Positions 55,250-64,000 of a DNA stretch of 64,000 nucleotides are shown piece by piece. Every line of letters starts with the position of its first letter. Position 1 is the stretch's first letter. The stretch spans positions 1-64,000 of the forward strand of contig JABHIW010000114.1 of NCBI GenBank assembly GCA_018670825.1, written 5' to 3'. The notes under the pieces are model-generated. The model worked only from the letters and a program-made list of their open reading frames with translations. It was not told the origin of the DNA and did no database searches. The DNA comes from Candidatus Scalindua sp. Lineage in GTDB: Bacteria; Planctomycetota; Brocadiia; Brocadiales; Scalinduaceae. Position numbers and translations under genes: made by a program.

Positions 55250-56098
55250 CTAGACCATTTCTAATTCAATCCTTATAATGTTACCAAGAGGTATCGGAAC
55301 TGCATTTTCTGCCTGGACTACTTTATCCCCAACCTTGCCTTCAACTCGAATCGTATGTATTCCTGGAGTTAGATTACTGAGTGCAGCGGATTTTCCCGTA
55401 TAATGTTTACGGCTACCATCATTAATTGAAAGGTCCCATCCACTGTCGCACTTATCACCATTCTTGATGATAACATTAGCGCCTCCCAGCTTACTTACTT
55501 CTGCCTGCGCTTTTGCTGCATCATCGATTTGTTTCAATGCCGCCTGGAATTCTTGCTTCCATGCAATCATCTCATTTTCGAGAATCACATTTATCTGTGT
55601 CAAGAAGGTTTTACATCGCACCAACATATCTTGCACTTGTTCGTCAGATGGGCCAGCTCCTTTCAAGGTTGCTTTTTGAATTTCCCAGTCTATTTGGAAA
55701 GCTTGCAACGTTTTGCGTATTTGTACTTCTGTTGTCAGAAATCTTATCCATGCGCTGGAAAATCCAAAAAATTTATCGAAACCTACTAAAGCAACAGCAA
55801 CCACTAAGGCAACAGAAGCCCATGCTGGTGATACACTTATTTTTTGATTAGATATAAATATTTGAGACAAAAGAGGAATTAAACCAGCCACGGTAGTTGC
55901 TAAAATAGCCGCAAAGCGTAAAATTCGTGCCCAAATACGTTTTGAATTTTTTTTGCTAAGATACCAATTTATTGCTTGCTGCGCCTCGCTTGATACATAC
56001 TTAAAAACCTGTTCGAGTGAATTTATTCGTTCATCAGAGGTCCATGAGAAACCTTCCAGATTGACAAACTTTAAGTCATTACTTTTATTATTTGTCAT
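55250..56098 (-). CDS. SLATT (DUF4231-like) two-TM membrane protein with beta-sandwich tail
   Basis: 282 residues. Region 1-55 is helical with AQQAINWYLSKKNSKRIW, the amphipathic lead of SLATT/DUF4231 domains. Two membrane helices follow (about 58-82 and 92-110), then a coiled region to 205. The C-terminus (205-282) is an extracellular-type beta domain of PEGA/CarboxypepD_reg-like character (NLTPGIHTIRVEG). SLATT proteins are predicted pore-forming effectors linked to SLOG, SMODS and SIR2 sensors. Its SIR2-like neighbour fits that pattern. First gene of the pair. Confidence 0.82.
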   Translation of the reverse strand: MTNNKSNDLKFVNLEGFSWTSDERINSLEQVFKYVSSEAQQAINWYLSKKNSKRIWARILRFAAILATTVAGLIPLLSQIFISNQKISVSPAWASVALVVAVALVGFDKFFGFSSAWIRFLTTEVQIRKTLQAFQIDWEIQKATLKGAGPSDEQVQDMLVRCKTFLTQINVILENEMIAWKQEFQAALKQIDDAAKAQAEVSKLGGANVIIKNGDKCDSGWDLSINDGSRKHYTGKSAALSNLTPGIHTIRVEGKVGDKVVQAENAVPIPLGNIIRIELEMV

Positions 56099-56668
56099 TA
56101 GATGTGCCTTTCTTGCCTGATCTGCTTTAGCATTAAACAGTCACGGTCATTAGATATCATGTTTTTGGAATTACTTTGAGTTATCTTCAAAGAATATTGT
56201 GATTTGAAAAGAAACATTTTTGGTAAGAAAGTTCATGTATTTACATCCTTGCAATAATAAACTTAATCTCAGGTGGTTAAACCACGTACACTACGTGTTA
56301 TAGATTTTGTGATTACAGAACTGAATCTGTCGGGATAATAAAACGACACATCATCAAAGTCAAGAAAAAAGAGATCAAAAACTTACGATTCGAGATTTGC
56401 GAATTACAATCTTAGCCTGCCTTGGTGTGACTTGCTCTGCGGTCTAGGCTGGTATTTACGATTTGAAAAGCAGATACTAGTGTGCCATCCTAATTAGCCT
56501 CATAAAGTTAGCAATAACATTAACCTTCCTTCCCCTGACAATACAATTTATCAGTAGACACGGTAAATATGTTATATTACATTTATGCAAATGGCATGTA
56601 TTGACGATGAATGTATAAAATAAAAAAATATTATTAGGACGTATCGGAAAGAAGGTAAGGGAGTAGTT
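56099..56668. other. divergent promoter region between SLATT and GH42-like genes
   Basis: A palindrome GTGGTT-A-AACCAC (56273-56285) runs into ACGTACACTACGT. AAAACTTACGATTCGAGATT and GCGAATTACAATC at 56381-56412 are a fragment of the dispersed repeats. AAGGTAAGGGAG at 56651-56663 is a good ribosome-binding site. No gene. Confidence 0.5.
56273..56285. promoter_or_regulatory. palindrome upstream of the SLATT/SIR2 pair
   Basis: GTGGTT-A-AACCAC, a perfect 6-bp inverted repeat with one central base, 174 bases from the SLATT start and about 385 from the GH42-like gene. A candidate repressor site. Confidence 0.35.
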
Positions 56669-59600
56669 ATTATTAAGAACATAAGCGTTTACTGTTTATC
56701 ATTATTTATACTAATACTCTGTATAAATTCTATCTCTTTTGCATATACACTCATTGCAACAGAAACAGTTCGCGGGGAGTATCAAAATGGGATATTTATG
56801 AGAAGTGTGGGAGAATATGAATATTATTTTGAAGTAGACGAAGAGTCAGGGATCGTTAATCTAGTAAAAAAGACACTTCTAAAAAAGACACTTCTACAAG
56901 ACAATACATCGATAGAGTCAAAAGTTGAATATCTCATCGTTTCAGTTGAAGATAGCACATTACCCAGCAGTTTTCTGAGAAGTGAGGAAAAGCGAAACCA
57001 GAAAATTATTACCATTGTTGGAAAACCGGGAAAGTTTGAAACAGAAACAATAATACTGGGAGAGGATTTTTTTGAATATTGTAAGGCTTCTTCAGGACGG
57101 TTTTATCTGGCAGCCGGTACCGTTATAAAATCAATTTCATCTCATTTTAACCCCCAAAAAGATCTATTAGCAAATGAACTATATACTAAATCTACAGTTA
57201 CGGAGTGGCAGAGAAAACTATACAGGGATTGGAAGAGTTTGCCAGAGCCTCCGATCACTCCTTATCATGGTCCTTTTGGTGGAGATGCAAGGGCCTTTGT
57301 AGGTGATATAAACAGTTACAAGGGGAACGATCCAAAGATCAGGGAGAATGTCGAACGCTTCACGGACTATTCCTACACAGCCGCTAAAGGCCCCTATGAC
57401 CCAGAACTGGACAGGCGTCCGATTAACCATGAATTTGAGGAGGCAATGATTGAGGACTGGAGACGCATGGGATACAACTGTGCTTACAAGGGCAGCATTA
57501 ACACATTTCGTGTAGGCAAGTACCTGAAGGATAAATATGGTATGCTTGGTGCAATAGAGCAGACTCTCTGGGGCCAGGGGACTGGAGAGGAACCTCCTTT
57601 TGACTATACCGGTAAGAAGATTGGAAAAGGGGTGAGAGAAGGGTGTAATAGTTTTTTCGTTAAGAAATACTATGACCAGGGAGTTGCTGCGGTGTCGGGA
57701 CAGGTTATTAATTACCCCGACGCCCTCTTCCAGGTGGGTGATCATCGCCTGACGTGCTCGTGGGATGAGGTGGGTATGCGCACCCGTTCCTACATTGATT
57801 ATCATCCCCAGGCTGCTGTAGAATTTCGCAAATATCTGAAAGATGTCTGGTTTGGTGACTCCGCGCCAGACAAGGATACAAACAGTGACGGACGCACGTA
57901 CAACCAGTTTACCGGGGAGAATCTGACCAACTGGGACCAGGTACAAGCTCTTCAATTGTCACCTTACTATAGAGATGCGTGGGGAGGACGTGAAAAGCCG
58001 GAAATAGATAAGGTCATGTGGGAACAACCTGGCCGTTTTAAACTCTTGCTCGACTTTCAAGGTTACTGGACAATTGAGTATTTTCGCCGAATCAACGATG
58101 ATGCTACTAAAGTTATCAACGCAAAAGATATCAAAGGACGTGTGAGTTGTTATCCTTTCATGCAGCACTTTATCATATGGCCGAGCGCCAATGCAACGGC
58201 AGGCAATAGTTTCTATTGGTACTGCCGGCTGAGCCCGGTTGTGAATATTGAACATATGTGGCCTGACGCTCCGGCAATGAATCTCAGCTATGCAGTTACC
58301 GATCGTCTTGCTCCGCGTTTCAATACACCGGTGATGGGGTGGGTCTGGTTCTACTTTGGTAGAGAAGGTCGTGACATGTACAGAGGTCCGAACGATTGTG
58401 CTCGCGCTATGGCTCGCTTGATGGGGCATCGTGTCGACGGCACACATCACTGGTTGTATAGTCCCATATATCGCGGGGTTGATCGGAAACAACGCCTACA
58501 GATCGCTTACTGGCAGAACTTTCTTGCCATGCATTATAATGGCTATATTTCCGGTTCCGCTCCTCCTGAGACGCAAATTGCTATGTTAATGCCGAATTAT
58601 ACTGGCTATTTTTACCGCTATTTCCAGCATCCAAAAGCTGATTGGGCTTATACAGCCGAAGGTTTCCAGAATTCACAGTTAAGCTTCGAAATGGTGACAG
58701 AAGAAGAACTCGAACTGGACGAAGGTGTACTGGATCAATACAAGGTGTTATATGTTGTAGGAGGCGAGTGGACCACACCAACCATTAAGAAAAGGATTAA
58801 TACTTTTATAAAGAATAGTGGAATTGTCTTTGCCAATGTTGACAGCTTGAGCCTGGATATCGTCAGGAACGAAAGGACCGATTATCTTGAGAAGACATTC
58901 GGTGTGAAGATTACTCATAAATATAAGAATGGATTCTTTCCATCTGCTCAGACCATGGAAGAGTCTGCCTGGGCAAAAACTCTCGATACTTGGGGATTTC
59001 CTGCCAAGCTACAAGGGCATAGTGTCCAATGGAACAAGGAGGATGATCCACGATCTTTTGCAAAGATCTGGGCCAGGACTCCTTTAAGTGTAGTAAAGGA
59101 ACAGGATGGTAAGGTTAAAAGAGATGCACTTAGAAGGATGATTCGCAAACCCGAATGGAAAATCATTCGCGGTAAAGATGGCCATCCCATGGTAGATGAA
59201 AAGGAATTCAAGAAATATGATGAAGTTATGGGAAAGATGCCAAAAAAAGTTCGAGGAATTACACAGAGTCCGTTAGATATGCGCAAGGAACATATAATTA
59301 CTTTCAAGGACGGTAAAGCAGTACCAACATATGGTGAGATTGATACTGCCAGGGCTGTTAACAAGGGTAAGCCCATTGCCTGGTATGGTAAGGAGATCGT
59401 TGGGATTGAAACGAAAAACACTGTTTGGCTTGGATTACGACTGGGTAATGACCTGCATGCGATCTCTCCGCGCATGTCAATGCATCGATCATTAGAACCC
59501 GTCAACCCATTTGTGACAGATCCGCCTGACCTGTATCAGTCACACAAGCCCTACGCCGACATACTTGCATATGCCGCAGAGAAGGCCGGTGTTAAAAGAG

Positions 59601-60001
59601 TCGTTCAAATGACAAAAGGCGGTAGGAAGGTCTACAATCTAGAGGTCCTCCCGCGCATCAATACTGATGGTACTCTTATGGTTATTGTCATTAACCACGA
59701 TAAGACGGAGGCTAGATATGATGTCAAGGTTGATCAGGTCTATATAAAGAAGGGTATGGAGGCGTGGAGCATGTTAGATGAAAAGACCATTGAAAAGAGG
59801 ACTGACGGTAAGTTCAAGTTTAGTGTGCCGAGTTGGGGTGTTTCAGTTTTTATGCTTGGAACACCGAAAAACCTGGGACAAATCAAATCAGTCCAAGCCA
59901 GGCTTAACAAGAAGGACATGAGCGTACCTCGTTACTTCCTCGATCGCCCTGATCTCCTGAAACCTGAGTATAGTGTGCCAATTCCTAAGATTGGAGAGTG
60001 A
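56669..60001 (+). CDS. large exported GH42-like (beta-galactosidase trimerisation-domain) protein
   Basis: About 1110 residues if read from ATT 56669; the first canonical ATG is 56798 (1067 residues). The frame from 56675 carries a perfect signal peptide, NISVYCLSLFILILCINSIS, ending near FAYT, with AAGGTAAGGGAG just upstream of ATT. There is no ATG, GTG or TTG between the in-frame stop at 56621 and 56798. Domains: a unique N-terminal region, a TIM-barrel-like part (about 150-560) with WDEVGMRTRSYIDYHPQAAVEF, and a GH42 trimerisation-like domain (about 590-700; IAMLMPNYTGY, VLYVVGGEWTT). Glycosidase activity is inferred; catalytic Glu residues not assigned. Confidence 0.75.
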   Translation: MIKNISVYCLSLFILILCINSISFAYTLIATETVRGEYQNGIFMRSVGEYEYYFEVDEESGIVNLVKKTLLKKTLLQDNTSIESKVEYLIVSVEDSTLPSSFLRSEEKRNQKIITIVGKPGKFETETIILGEDFFEYCKASSGRFYLAAGTVIKSISSHFNPQKDLLANELYTKSTVTEWQRKLYRDWKSLPEPPITPYHGPFGGDARAFVGDINSYKGNDPKIRENVERFTDYSYTAAKGPYDPELDRRPINHEFEEAMIEDWRRMGYNCAYKGSINTFRVGKYLKDKYGMLGAIEQTLWGQGTGEEPPFDYTGKKIGKGVREGCNSFFVKKYYDQGVAAVSGQVINYPDALFQVGDHRLTCSWDEVGMRTRSYIDYHPQAAVEFRKYLKDVWFGDSAPDKDTNSDGRTYNQFTGENLTNWDQVQALQLSPYYRDAWGGREKPEIDKVMWEQPGRFKLLLDFQGYWTIEYFRRINDDATKVINAKDIKGRVSCYPFMQHFIIWPSANATAGNSFYWYCRLSPVVNIEHMWPDAPAMNLSYAVTDRLAPRFNTPVMGWVWFYFGREGRDMYRGPNDCARAMARLMGHRVDGTHHWLYSPIYRGVDRKQRLQIAYWQNFLAMHYNGYISGSAPPETQIAMLMPNYTGYFYRYFQHPKADWAYTAEGFQNSQLSFEMVTEEELELDEGVLDQYKVLYVVGGEWTTPTIKKRINTFIKNSGIVFANVDSLSLDIVRNERTDYLEKTFGVKITHKYKNGFFPSAQTMEESAWAKTLDTWGFPAKLQGHSVQWNKEDDPRSFAKIWARTPLSVVKEQDGKVKRDALRRMIRKPEWKIIRGKDGHPMVDEKEFKKYDEVMGKMPKKVRGITQSPLDMRKEHIITFKDGKAVPTYGEIDTARAVNKGKPIAWYGKEIVGIETKNTVWLGLRLGNDLHAISPRMSMHRSLEPVNPFVTDPPDLYQSHKPYADILAYAAEKAGVKRVVQMTKGGRKVYNLEVLPRINTDGTLMVIVINHDKTEARYDVKVDQVYIKKGMEAWSMLDEKTIEKRTDGKFKFSVPSWGVSVFMLGTPKNLGQIKSVQARLNKKDMSVPRYFLDRPDLLKPEYSVPIPKIGE

Positions 60002-60088
60002 AATGTGTCTGTTACTCAGTAAAAGAGTTTCTTTGGTCATATCTTGATTTCAAAATGCTTTATCTGTATCAATTTGAGTCCTGAGAAA

Positions 60089-60472
60089 TTAGACTTGAGC
60101 ATAAAACATCCTTGTTCTGGGCCCGTCAAACTCGCAGAAGAAGATTGATTGCCAGGTTCCTAATAAAAGCCGGCCGTCTTTGACGATAACACTTACAGAT
60201 GAACCGAACAGGGACGCTTTGATGTGGGCGTCACTGTTTCCTTCCATGTGAGAGTAGTTGTCACTCTGAGGGATCAACGACTCAAGTTTCTTCAGTATAT
60301 CCCGGGGGACATCCGGGTCTGCGTTCTCATTAATGGTAATTCCGGTTGTGGTGTGAGGGACGAATACCGTAACCACACCTTCAGAAACCTCTCCAACTAT
60401 TTCTTGAATCTGTGAAGTAATATCAATAAATTCGTTACGTCTTGATGTTTTAATAGAAAATTGTTTGATCAT
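60089..60472 (-). CDS. yjbQ: YjbQ/UPF0047-family protein
   Basis: 127 residues. Signature VPHTTTGITINENADPDV, YSHMEGNSDAHIKASLFG and LGTWQSIFFCEFDGPR are typical of YjbQ. The family was linked to a side activity of thiamine-phosphate synthesis; its true role is unclear. The conserved His and Glu residues suggest a metal site. Convergent with the GH42-like gene. No operon partner. Confidence 0.92.
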   Translation of the reverse strand: MIKQFSIKTSRRNEFIDITSQIQEIVGEVSEGVVTVFVPHTTTGITINENADPDVPRDILKKLESLIPQSDNYSHMEGNSDAHIKASLFGSSVSVIVKDGRLLLGTWQSIFFCEFDGPRTRMFYAQV

Positions 60473-60565
60473 ATTACATTAAAATATTGTTTTTTTGGAA
60501 TTTACGCTCTACCCGTCCGTACCGGCTGGCCGGGCTGGCCGGCTGCTAGCGAATGATACACTTAA

Positions 60566-61114
60566 TCAGTTTGTTTCTGTTTTTAGCATCTTCACTTTGC
60601 CGCTGAATGTTCCGCCCTTTTTCACGATTAATTTACGACAGCTTATTTCGCCGAATACTTCACCATTTTTAGAAATTTCAATTGTACCCATTACGTTGAC
60701 ATTACCGTTAATTTTACCTTCTATTATGGCATTGCCAACATGAATACTTGAAATTTCTATTACACCCTTCTTCTTTAAATGAAGTGTACCATAGGTCTCA
60801 AGATTTACGCCCAGAAGGGTTTTTACTTTATGATTGCTCAAGTCGTTACGGTTGTAACAGTGCTGACATGTAACTGCCTGTGATTTTTCATCGGTAAAAA
60901 TCTCTTTACTACATTTAAAGCAGTTAATTCTCCTTTTCCCGATAGGAGATATTAGCTTCTTTTCAGATGGGAAAATAATCTCTTTAACATTAATGTGTTT
61001 ATTGCAATGGAGGCACGGCATTGAGATACAATTGACCGATACTCTTAGACCGCCATTACAATAAGGACATGCTATGTTCCTGATGTCAGACAACTCGTTT
61101 GATTTAGTACTCAT
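60566..61114 (-). CDS. zinc-ribbon bactofilin
   Basis: 182 residues. Two N-terminal zinc ribbons, CPYC...CLHC (about 16-37) and CFKC...CQHC (about 65-86), precede a bactofilin beta-helix (about 115-178) with the typical VIEISSIHVGNAIIEGKINGN and GEVFGEISCRKLIVK. It overlaps functionally with a plain bactofilin encoded 36 bases upstream. Bactofilins polymerise without nucleotide into membrane-linked filaments. The zinc ribbons may bind nucleic acid or a partner. Confidence 0.85.
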   Translation of the reverse strand: MSTKSNELSDIRNIACPYCNGGLRVSVNCISMPCLHCNKHINVKEIIFPSEKKLISPIGKRRINCFKCSKEIFTDEKSQAVTCQHCYNRNDLSNHKVKTLLGVNLETYGTLHLKKKGVIEISSIHVGNAIIEGKINGNVNVMGTIEISKNGEVFGEISCRKLIVKKGGTFSGKVKMLKTETN

Positions 61115-61150
61115 AAATCATTTTCTATTTAAACGATACTGTTTTTCTCT

Positions 61151-61543
61151 CTATTGTATGTTTTTAATTACTTTAATATTCTGCCTTTCCGTATTTTGTT
61201 TTTCCAACTTTGTGCCATCAGGATTCACATTGCACTGACCAACAAAGACAACACCCTCTTCAATGACTAATGTCTTTGCCTGTAAGTCACCAATGAGCTG
61301 TGCATTTTGTTTAAGTTCAACTTTTTCAGCCGCTTCTATGTTTCCGTCCAAGCGGCCTTCAATAGTGGCATTTTTCACCTTAACATTTGCTTTGACCGCG
61401 CCTGTCTTACCAACAATAAGTTCGCCTTGATTTGCTATCAGTTCTCCTTCAAATTTTCCATCAATATTCATGACCTTTTCAAACTTTATCGTACCCTTGA
61501 TTTCTACATCGGTTGTCAAATTAGTTACACTGTTTTCACTCAT
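61151..61543 (-). CDS. bactofilin
   Basis: 130 residues, standard bactofilin size. The core NIDGKFEGELIANQGELIVGKTGAVKANVKVKNATIEGRL is the beta-helix repeat. Short disordered ends (TDVEIKGTIKF; NTERQNIKVIKNIQ) are typical. AAAGGAG precedes the start. First gene of a two-bactofilin unit; probably co-assembles with the zinc-ribbon one. Confidence 0.92.
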   Translation of the reverse strand: MSENSVTNLTTDVEIKGTIKFEKVMNIDGKFEGELIANQGELIVGKTGAVKANVKVKNATIEGRLDGNIEAAEKVELKQNAQLIGDLQAKTLVIEEGVVFVGQCNVNPDGTKLEKQNTERQNIKVIKNIQ

Positions 61544-61999
61544 CTAAATCTCCTTTCAGGTTATTTGTTTTGGGAATAAACTGGCCGTCGATAGGTACTT
61601 CTTTTAATCACACTTTAAGTATAGGTTAGTTTTGTTTCCTTGGTTTTGCATCAAGGATAAATAAAATTTCGTAAATATCAATAGTTTTATTCAGTAAAGG
61701 TAACTTATTACATTGGTGACTTCTGTATAATCATAAAATCTAACACCAGAGTGCCGGTAAAATCTCTTATTATGCCAATTTGACATTTGGGTTAATATTT
61801 AGAAATAGACGACTGCCAAAATGGCATTTTGTAGATTGCTGTTGAGGATTCTGTGATATGCTAATTTGTTATTAAGTATGTAACCTATTATGTAACAGTA
61901 GTATAAGATGTTTCTATGTGTATTGGTACATATTTTGCGAATACAGCATTACATTGAATCTAAAAATATCGAGCTTGCAATTTTAAAAGGAGGTATGTA
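61544..61999. other. promoter region between bactofilin and groEL
   Basis: 456 bases, divergent promoters. A palindrome TGCCA-AAA-TGGCA (61814-61826) lies about 175 bases before groEL; no CIRCE element (TTAGCACTC-N9-GAGTGCTAA) is present. AAAGGAGG lies 6 bases before the groEL ATG. Confidence 0.55.
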
Positions 62000-63718
62000 A
62001 TGGCAGCAAAGCAGTTGTTATTCAAAGAAGATGCAAGGATGGCAATTAAAAGGGGAGTCACCAAGTTGGCCAGTGCGGTCAAATGCACACTGGGTCCAAG
62101 AGGTAGAAACGCTGTTCTTGATAAAGGATGGGGAAGTCCCACAATAACAAAAGACGGTGTATCCGTTGCAGAGGAAATTGAGTTGAAAGATCCATATGAG
62201 AATATGGGTGCAAAACTAGTAAAAGAGGTGGCATCAAAAACCAGTGATATTGCTGGAGATGGAACTACTACAGCCACAGTACTGGCTGAAGCTATTTTCA
62301 ATAATGGCTTGAAATGTGTTTCAGCAGGTGTAGACCCTGTCGCTCTTAACCGTGGCATGAAGGTTGCCGCTGACGCGGTAGTGGAAACACTTCAAAGCAT
62401 GAGTAAGAAGATAAAGGACCAGACTGAAATTGCTAATATTGGTACTATCGCATCCAATAACGATAGTGAAGTTGGTAAAATGATTGCAAACGCAATGGAA
62501 AAAGTTGGTAAAGACGGTGTTATTACAGTTGAAGAGGGAAAGAGTATCACTTCAGACGTTGATGTGGTTGAAGGTATGCAGTTTGATCGTGGTTATTTGT
62601 CACCTCATTTTGCAACAGATAAAGATAATATGAAGGTGGAGCTGAAGGATGCTTATGTATTAATCCACGAAGAAAAGATATCAAACATAAAGGGGATTGT
62701 TCCTTTACTTGAAAAGGTTTCAAAAACCAAAAAGCCTCTTTTGATAATTGCAGAGGATGTAGATGGTGAGGCGTTAGCAACATTAGTCATAAACAATATT
62801 CGTGGTACTATTGTTTGTGCTGCTGTTAAGGCTCCTGGTTATGGAGACCGAAGGAAAGCAATGATGGATGATATCGCAATACTAACTGGTGGTAAGGCTG
62901 TTGTTAAGGATTTAGGCATAGAGCTTGAGAATATTGAGCTAACTGATCTTGGAACGGTAAAAAAGGTTAATATAGATTCTGAAAATACGATTATTGTAAA
63001 TGGTGGAGGCAGCACGAAAGATATAAGTGCACGTGTAAACCAGATAAGAAGAGAGGTTGAAGATACAACCTCTGACTATGATCGTGAAAAATTACAGGAA
63101 AGATTGGCTAAATTATCAGGTGGTGTTGCTCAGATAAATGTGGGTGCAACGACTGAAACAGAGATGAAAGAGAAGAAGGCACGTGTAGAGGACGCTTTGC
63201 ATGCTACACGAGCTGCAATTGCCGAAGGTGTATTGCCTGGTGGTGGCGTTGCTCTATTAAGGGCAGCCGAGAAGTTAGATGATCTTAAGTTGAAAGGTGA
63301 CGAACATTTCGGTGTTGACATCATAAAAAATGCTCTCAGTGAGCCAATAAAGCAGATATCCAGAAATGCGGGATTGGAAGGCGCGATTGTAGTAAGGAAT
63401 ATTTTAAAATCAAAAGATAAGTCATTTGGTTATGATGCAGAAAAAGAAGTATATGGTAACCTTATTGAGGCTGGTGTGATTGATCCTACAAAAGTTACAA
63501 GAAGTGCATTGCAAAACGCCTTAAGCATTGCCAGTATTCTGCTTACCAGTGATTGCCTTATTTCAGAAATACCTAGTAAAGAAGATGCTATGATGCCTCC
63601 TGGTGGTGGTATGCCCGGTGGTGGCATGGGCGGCATGGGTGGCGGTATGCCTGGAATGGGTGGAATGCCTGGTATGGGCGGCATGGGCGGCATGGGCGGA
63701 ATGCCTGGAATGATGTAA
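62000..63718 (+). CDS. groEL: chaperonin GroEL
   Basis: 572 residues. ATP-binding [10 protein letters not shown], Asp in [12 protein letters not shown], and the equatorial/apical domain motifs intact. The C-terminal tail of GGM/MPGMG repeats is unusually long. It forms the 14-mer folding chamber. groES follows, reversing the usual groES-groEL order, and is separated by a terminator-like hairpin. Anammox and planctomycete genomes often carry several groEL copies, so this may be one of several (inference). Confidence 0.97.
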   Translation: MAAKQLLFKEDARMAIKRGVTKLASAVKCTLGPRGRNAVLDKGWGSPTITKDGVSVAEEIELKDPYENMGAKLVKEVASKTSDIAGDGTTTATVLAEAIFNNGLKCVSAGVDPVALNRGMKVAADAVVETLQSMSKKIKDQTEIANIGTIASNNDSEVGKMIANAMEKVGKDGVITVEEGKSITSDVDVVEGMQFDRGYLSPHFATDKDNMKVELKDAYVLIHEEKISNIKGIVPLLEKVSKTKKPLLIIAEDVDGEALATLVINNIRGTIVCAAVKAPGYGDRRKAMMDDIAILTGGKAVVKDLGIELENIELTDLGTVKKVNIDSENTIIVNGGGSTKDISARVNQIRREVEDTTSDYDREKLQERLAKLSGGVAQINVGATTETEMKEKKARVEDALHATRAAIAEGVLPGGGVALLRAAEKLDDLKLKGDEHFGVDIIKNALSEPIKQISRNAGLEGAIVVRNILKSKDKSFGYDAEKEVYGNLIEAGVIDPTKVTRSALQNALSIASILLTSDCLISEIPSKEDAMMPPGGGMPGGGMGGMGGGMPGMGGMPGMGGMGGMGGMPGMM

Positions 63719-63724
63719 GAGATA

Positions 63725-63752
63725 CCCTGATAGATCCGTCAGGGAGTTTTTT
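63725..63752 (+). terminator. terminator-like hairpin between groEL and groES
   Basis: CCCTGA-TAGATCCG-TCAGGG followed by AGTTTTTT. A 6-bp GC-rich stem with a T tract: an intrinsic terminator or attenuator that would lower groES transcription relative to groEL. Confidence 0.7.
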
Positions 63753-63811
63753 CCTGGCGATGCAAATAATTTAGTTTTACGTGGTAATTAAAATAAAAGG
63801 AGGTATTTAGT

Positions 63812-64000
63812 ATGGCTGTTAGACCTTTAGATGATAGAGTTGTAGTTGAACCGCTTGAAGCGGAAGAAAAAACACAGGGTGGAATTGTTCTGCCGGATTC
63901 AGCAAAGGAAAAACCAACAAAAGGTAAGGTTATCTCTGTGGGAGAGGGTAAACTCCTTGATAGCGGAAAAAGAGCAGAAATGTTAGTAAAAAAAGGTGAC
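63812..64000 (+). CDS. groES: co-chaperonin GroES, 3' end beyond the window
   Basis: 63 codons are visible. [20 protein letters not shown], then [20 protein letters not shown], is canonical GroES with the mobile loop [18 protein letters not shown] lies before the start. It caps GroEL. Partial only because the window ends. Confidence 0.97.
   Translation, partial: MAVRPLDDRVVVEPLEAEEKTQGGIVLPDSAKEKPTKGKVISVGEGKLLDSGKRAEMLVKKGD

Noticed and set aside
61822-61842. Sigma-54-like TGGCA...TTGC before groEL
   Set aside because: Spacing between GG and GC is 13 bases, not the required 10.
61544-61999. CIRCE element upstream of groEL
   Set aside because: TTAGCACTC-N9-GAGTGCTAA is not present, even allowing mismatches.
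1-64000. tRNA and rRNA genes
   Set aside because: Scanning by eye found no T-arm GGTTCGAATCC-type motif in a cloverleaf context and no rRNA-like sequence; a tRNA search program would settle it.

Overview
This window reads as one contig from a low-GC Gram-negative bacterium with an outer membrane: TonB receptors, a porin, exported lipoproteins and c-type cytochrome machinery are all present. The gene content (long Pst permeases, an exported GH42-like protein, dynamin-like GTPase, zinc-ribbon bactofilin, c'-type cytochrome, XXXCH protein, groEL placed before groES) and the many gene-free stretches with dispersed repeats suggest a planctomycete. A marine anammox type such as Scalindua is my best guess. 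This is inference; no rRNA or tRNA gene is present to settle it.

Layout. 1-3.2 kb: a secreted M4 metalloprotease (3' end outside the window) behind a truncated paralogue that is only its propeptide. 4.4-5.9 kb: arsR-acr3 arsenite efflux with a 27-bp operator palindrome. 6-13 kb: an accessory stretch of small genes (hicAB, gmhB, a Mu gp16-like protein, an exported unknown, a BRCT protein, a zinc-ribbon membrane protein, a CBS protein, an ATPase, a four-helix-bundle cassette) separated by dispersed repeats. 13-14.7 kb: a dynamin-like GTPase. 14.9-17.9 kb: ynfA-arsR-GAPDH-arsJ, the pathway that exports arsenate as 1-arseno-3-phosphoglycerate. 18-26.1 kb: porin, pstS, pstC, pstA, pstB, phoU for phosphate. 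26.5-34.6 kb: a receiver fragment, a TonB receptor, YfiR, a hybrid histidine kinase and a second TonB receptor, with two sigma-54-type promoters. 34.6-41.7 kb: glgC, TPR protein, DUF5661-like and XXXCH proteins, cytochrome c', alpha carbonic anhydrase with tandem repeats, and a Cys-rich exported protein. 42-44.2 kb: hemA and a CcsA/HemX protein. 45.1-47.6 kb: OPT transporter and cyclic-nucleotide-binding protein. 48.1-53.9 kb: hisS, aspS, a second four-helix-bundle gene and recG. 54-56.1 kb: a SIR2-like plus SLATT pair, a probable defence system. 56.7-60 kb: a giant GH42-like exported protein. 60-64 kb: yjbQ, two bactofilins, groEL and partial groES.

How it fits together. Phosphate genes and arsenic genes lie side by side, which makes sense because arsenate enters through phosphate transporters. 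A near-identical upstream element of about 60 bp, containing 11-bp-spaced TTAA repeats like cyanobacterial Pho boxes, lies ahead of both the phosphate porin and glgC. It suggests that glycogen synthesis is tied to phosphate starvation. The most system-like undescribed candidate is the SLATT/SIR2 pair. The Cys-rich protein with two usable C-terminal reading frames and the genes lacking any canonical start codon also deserve attention.
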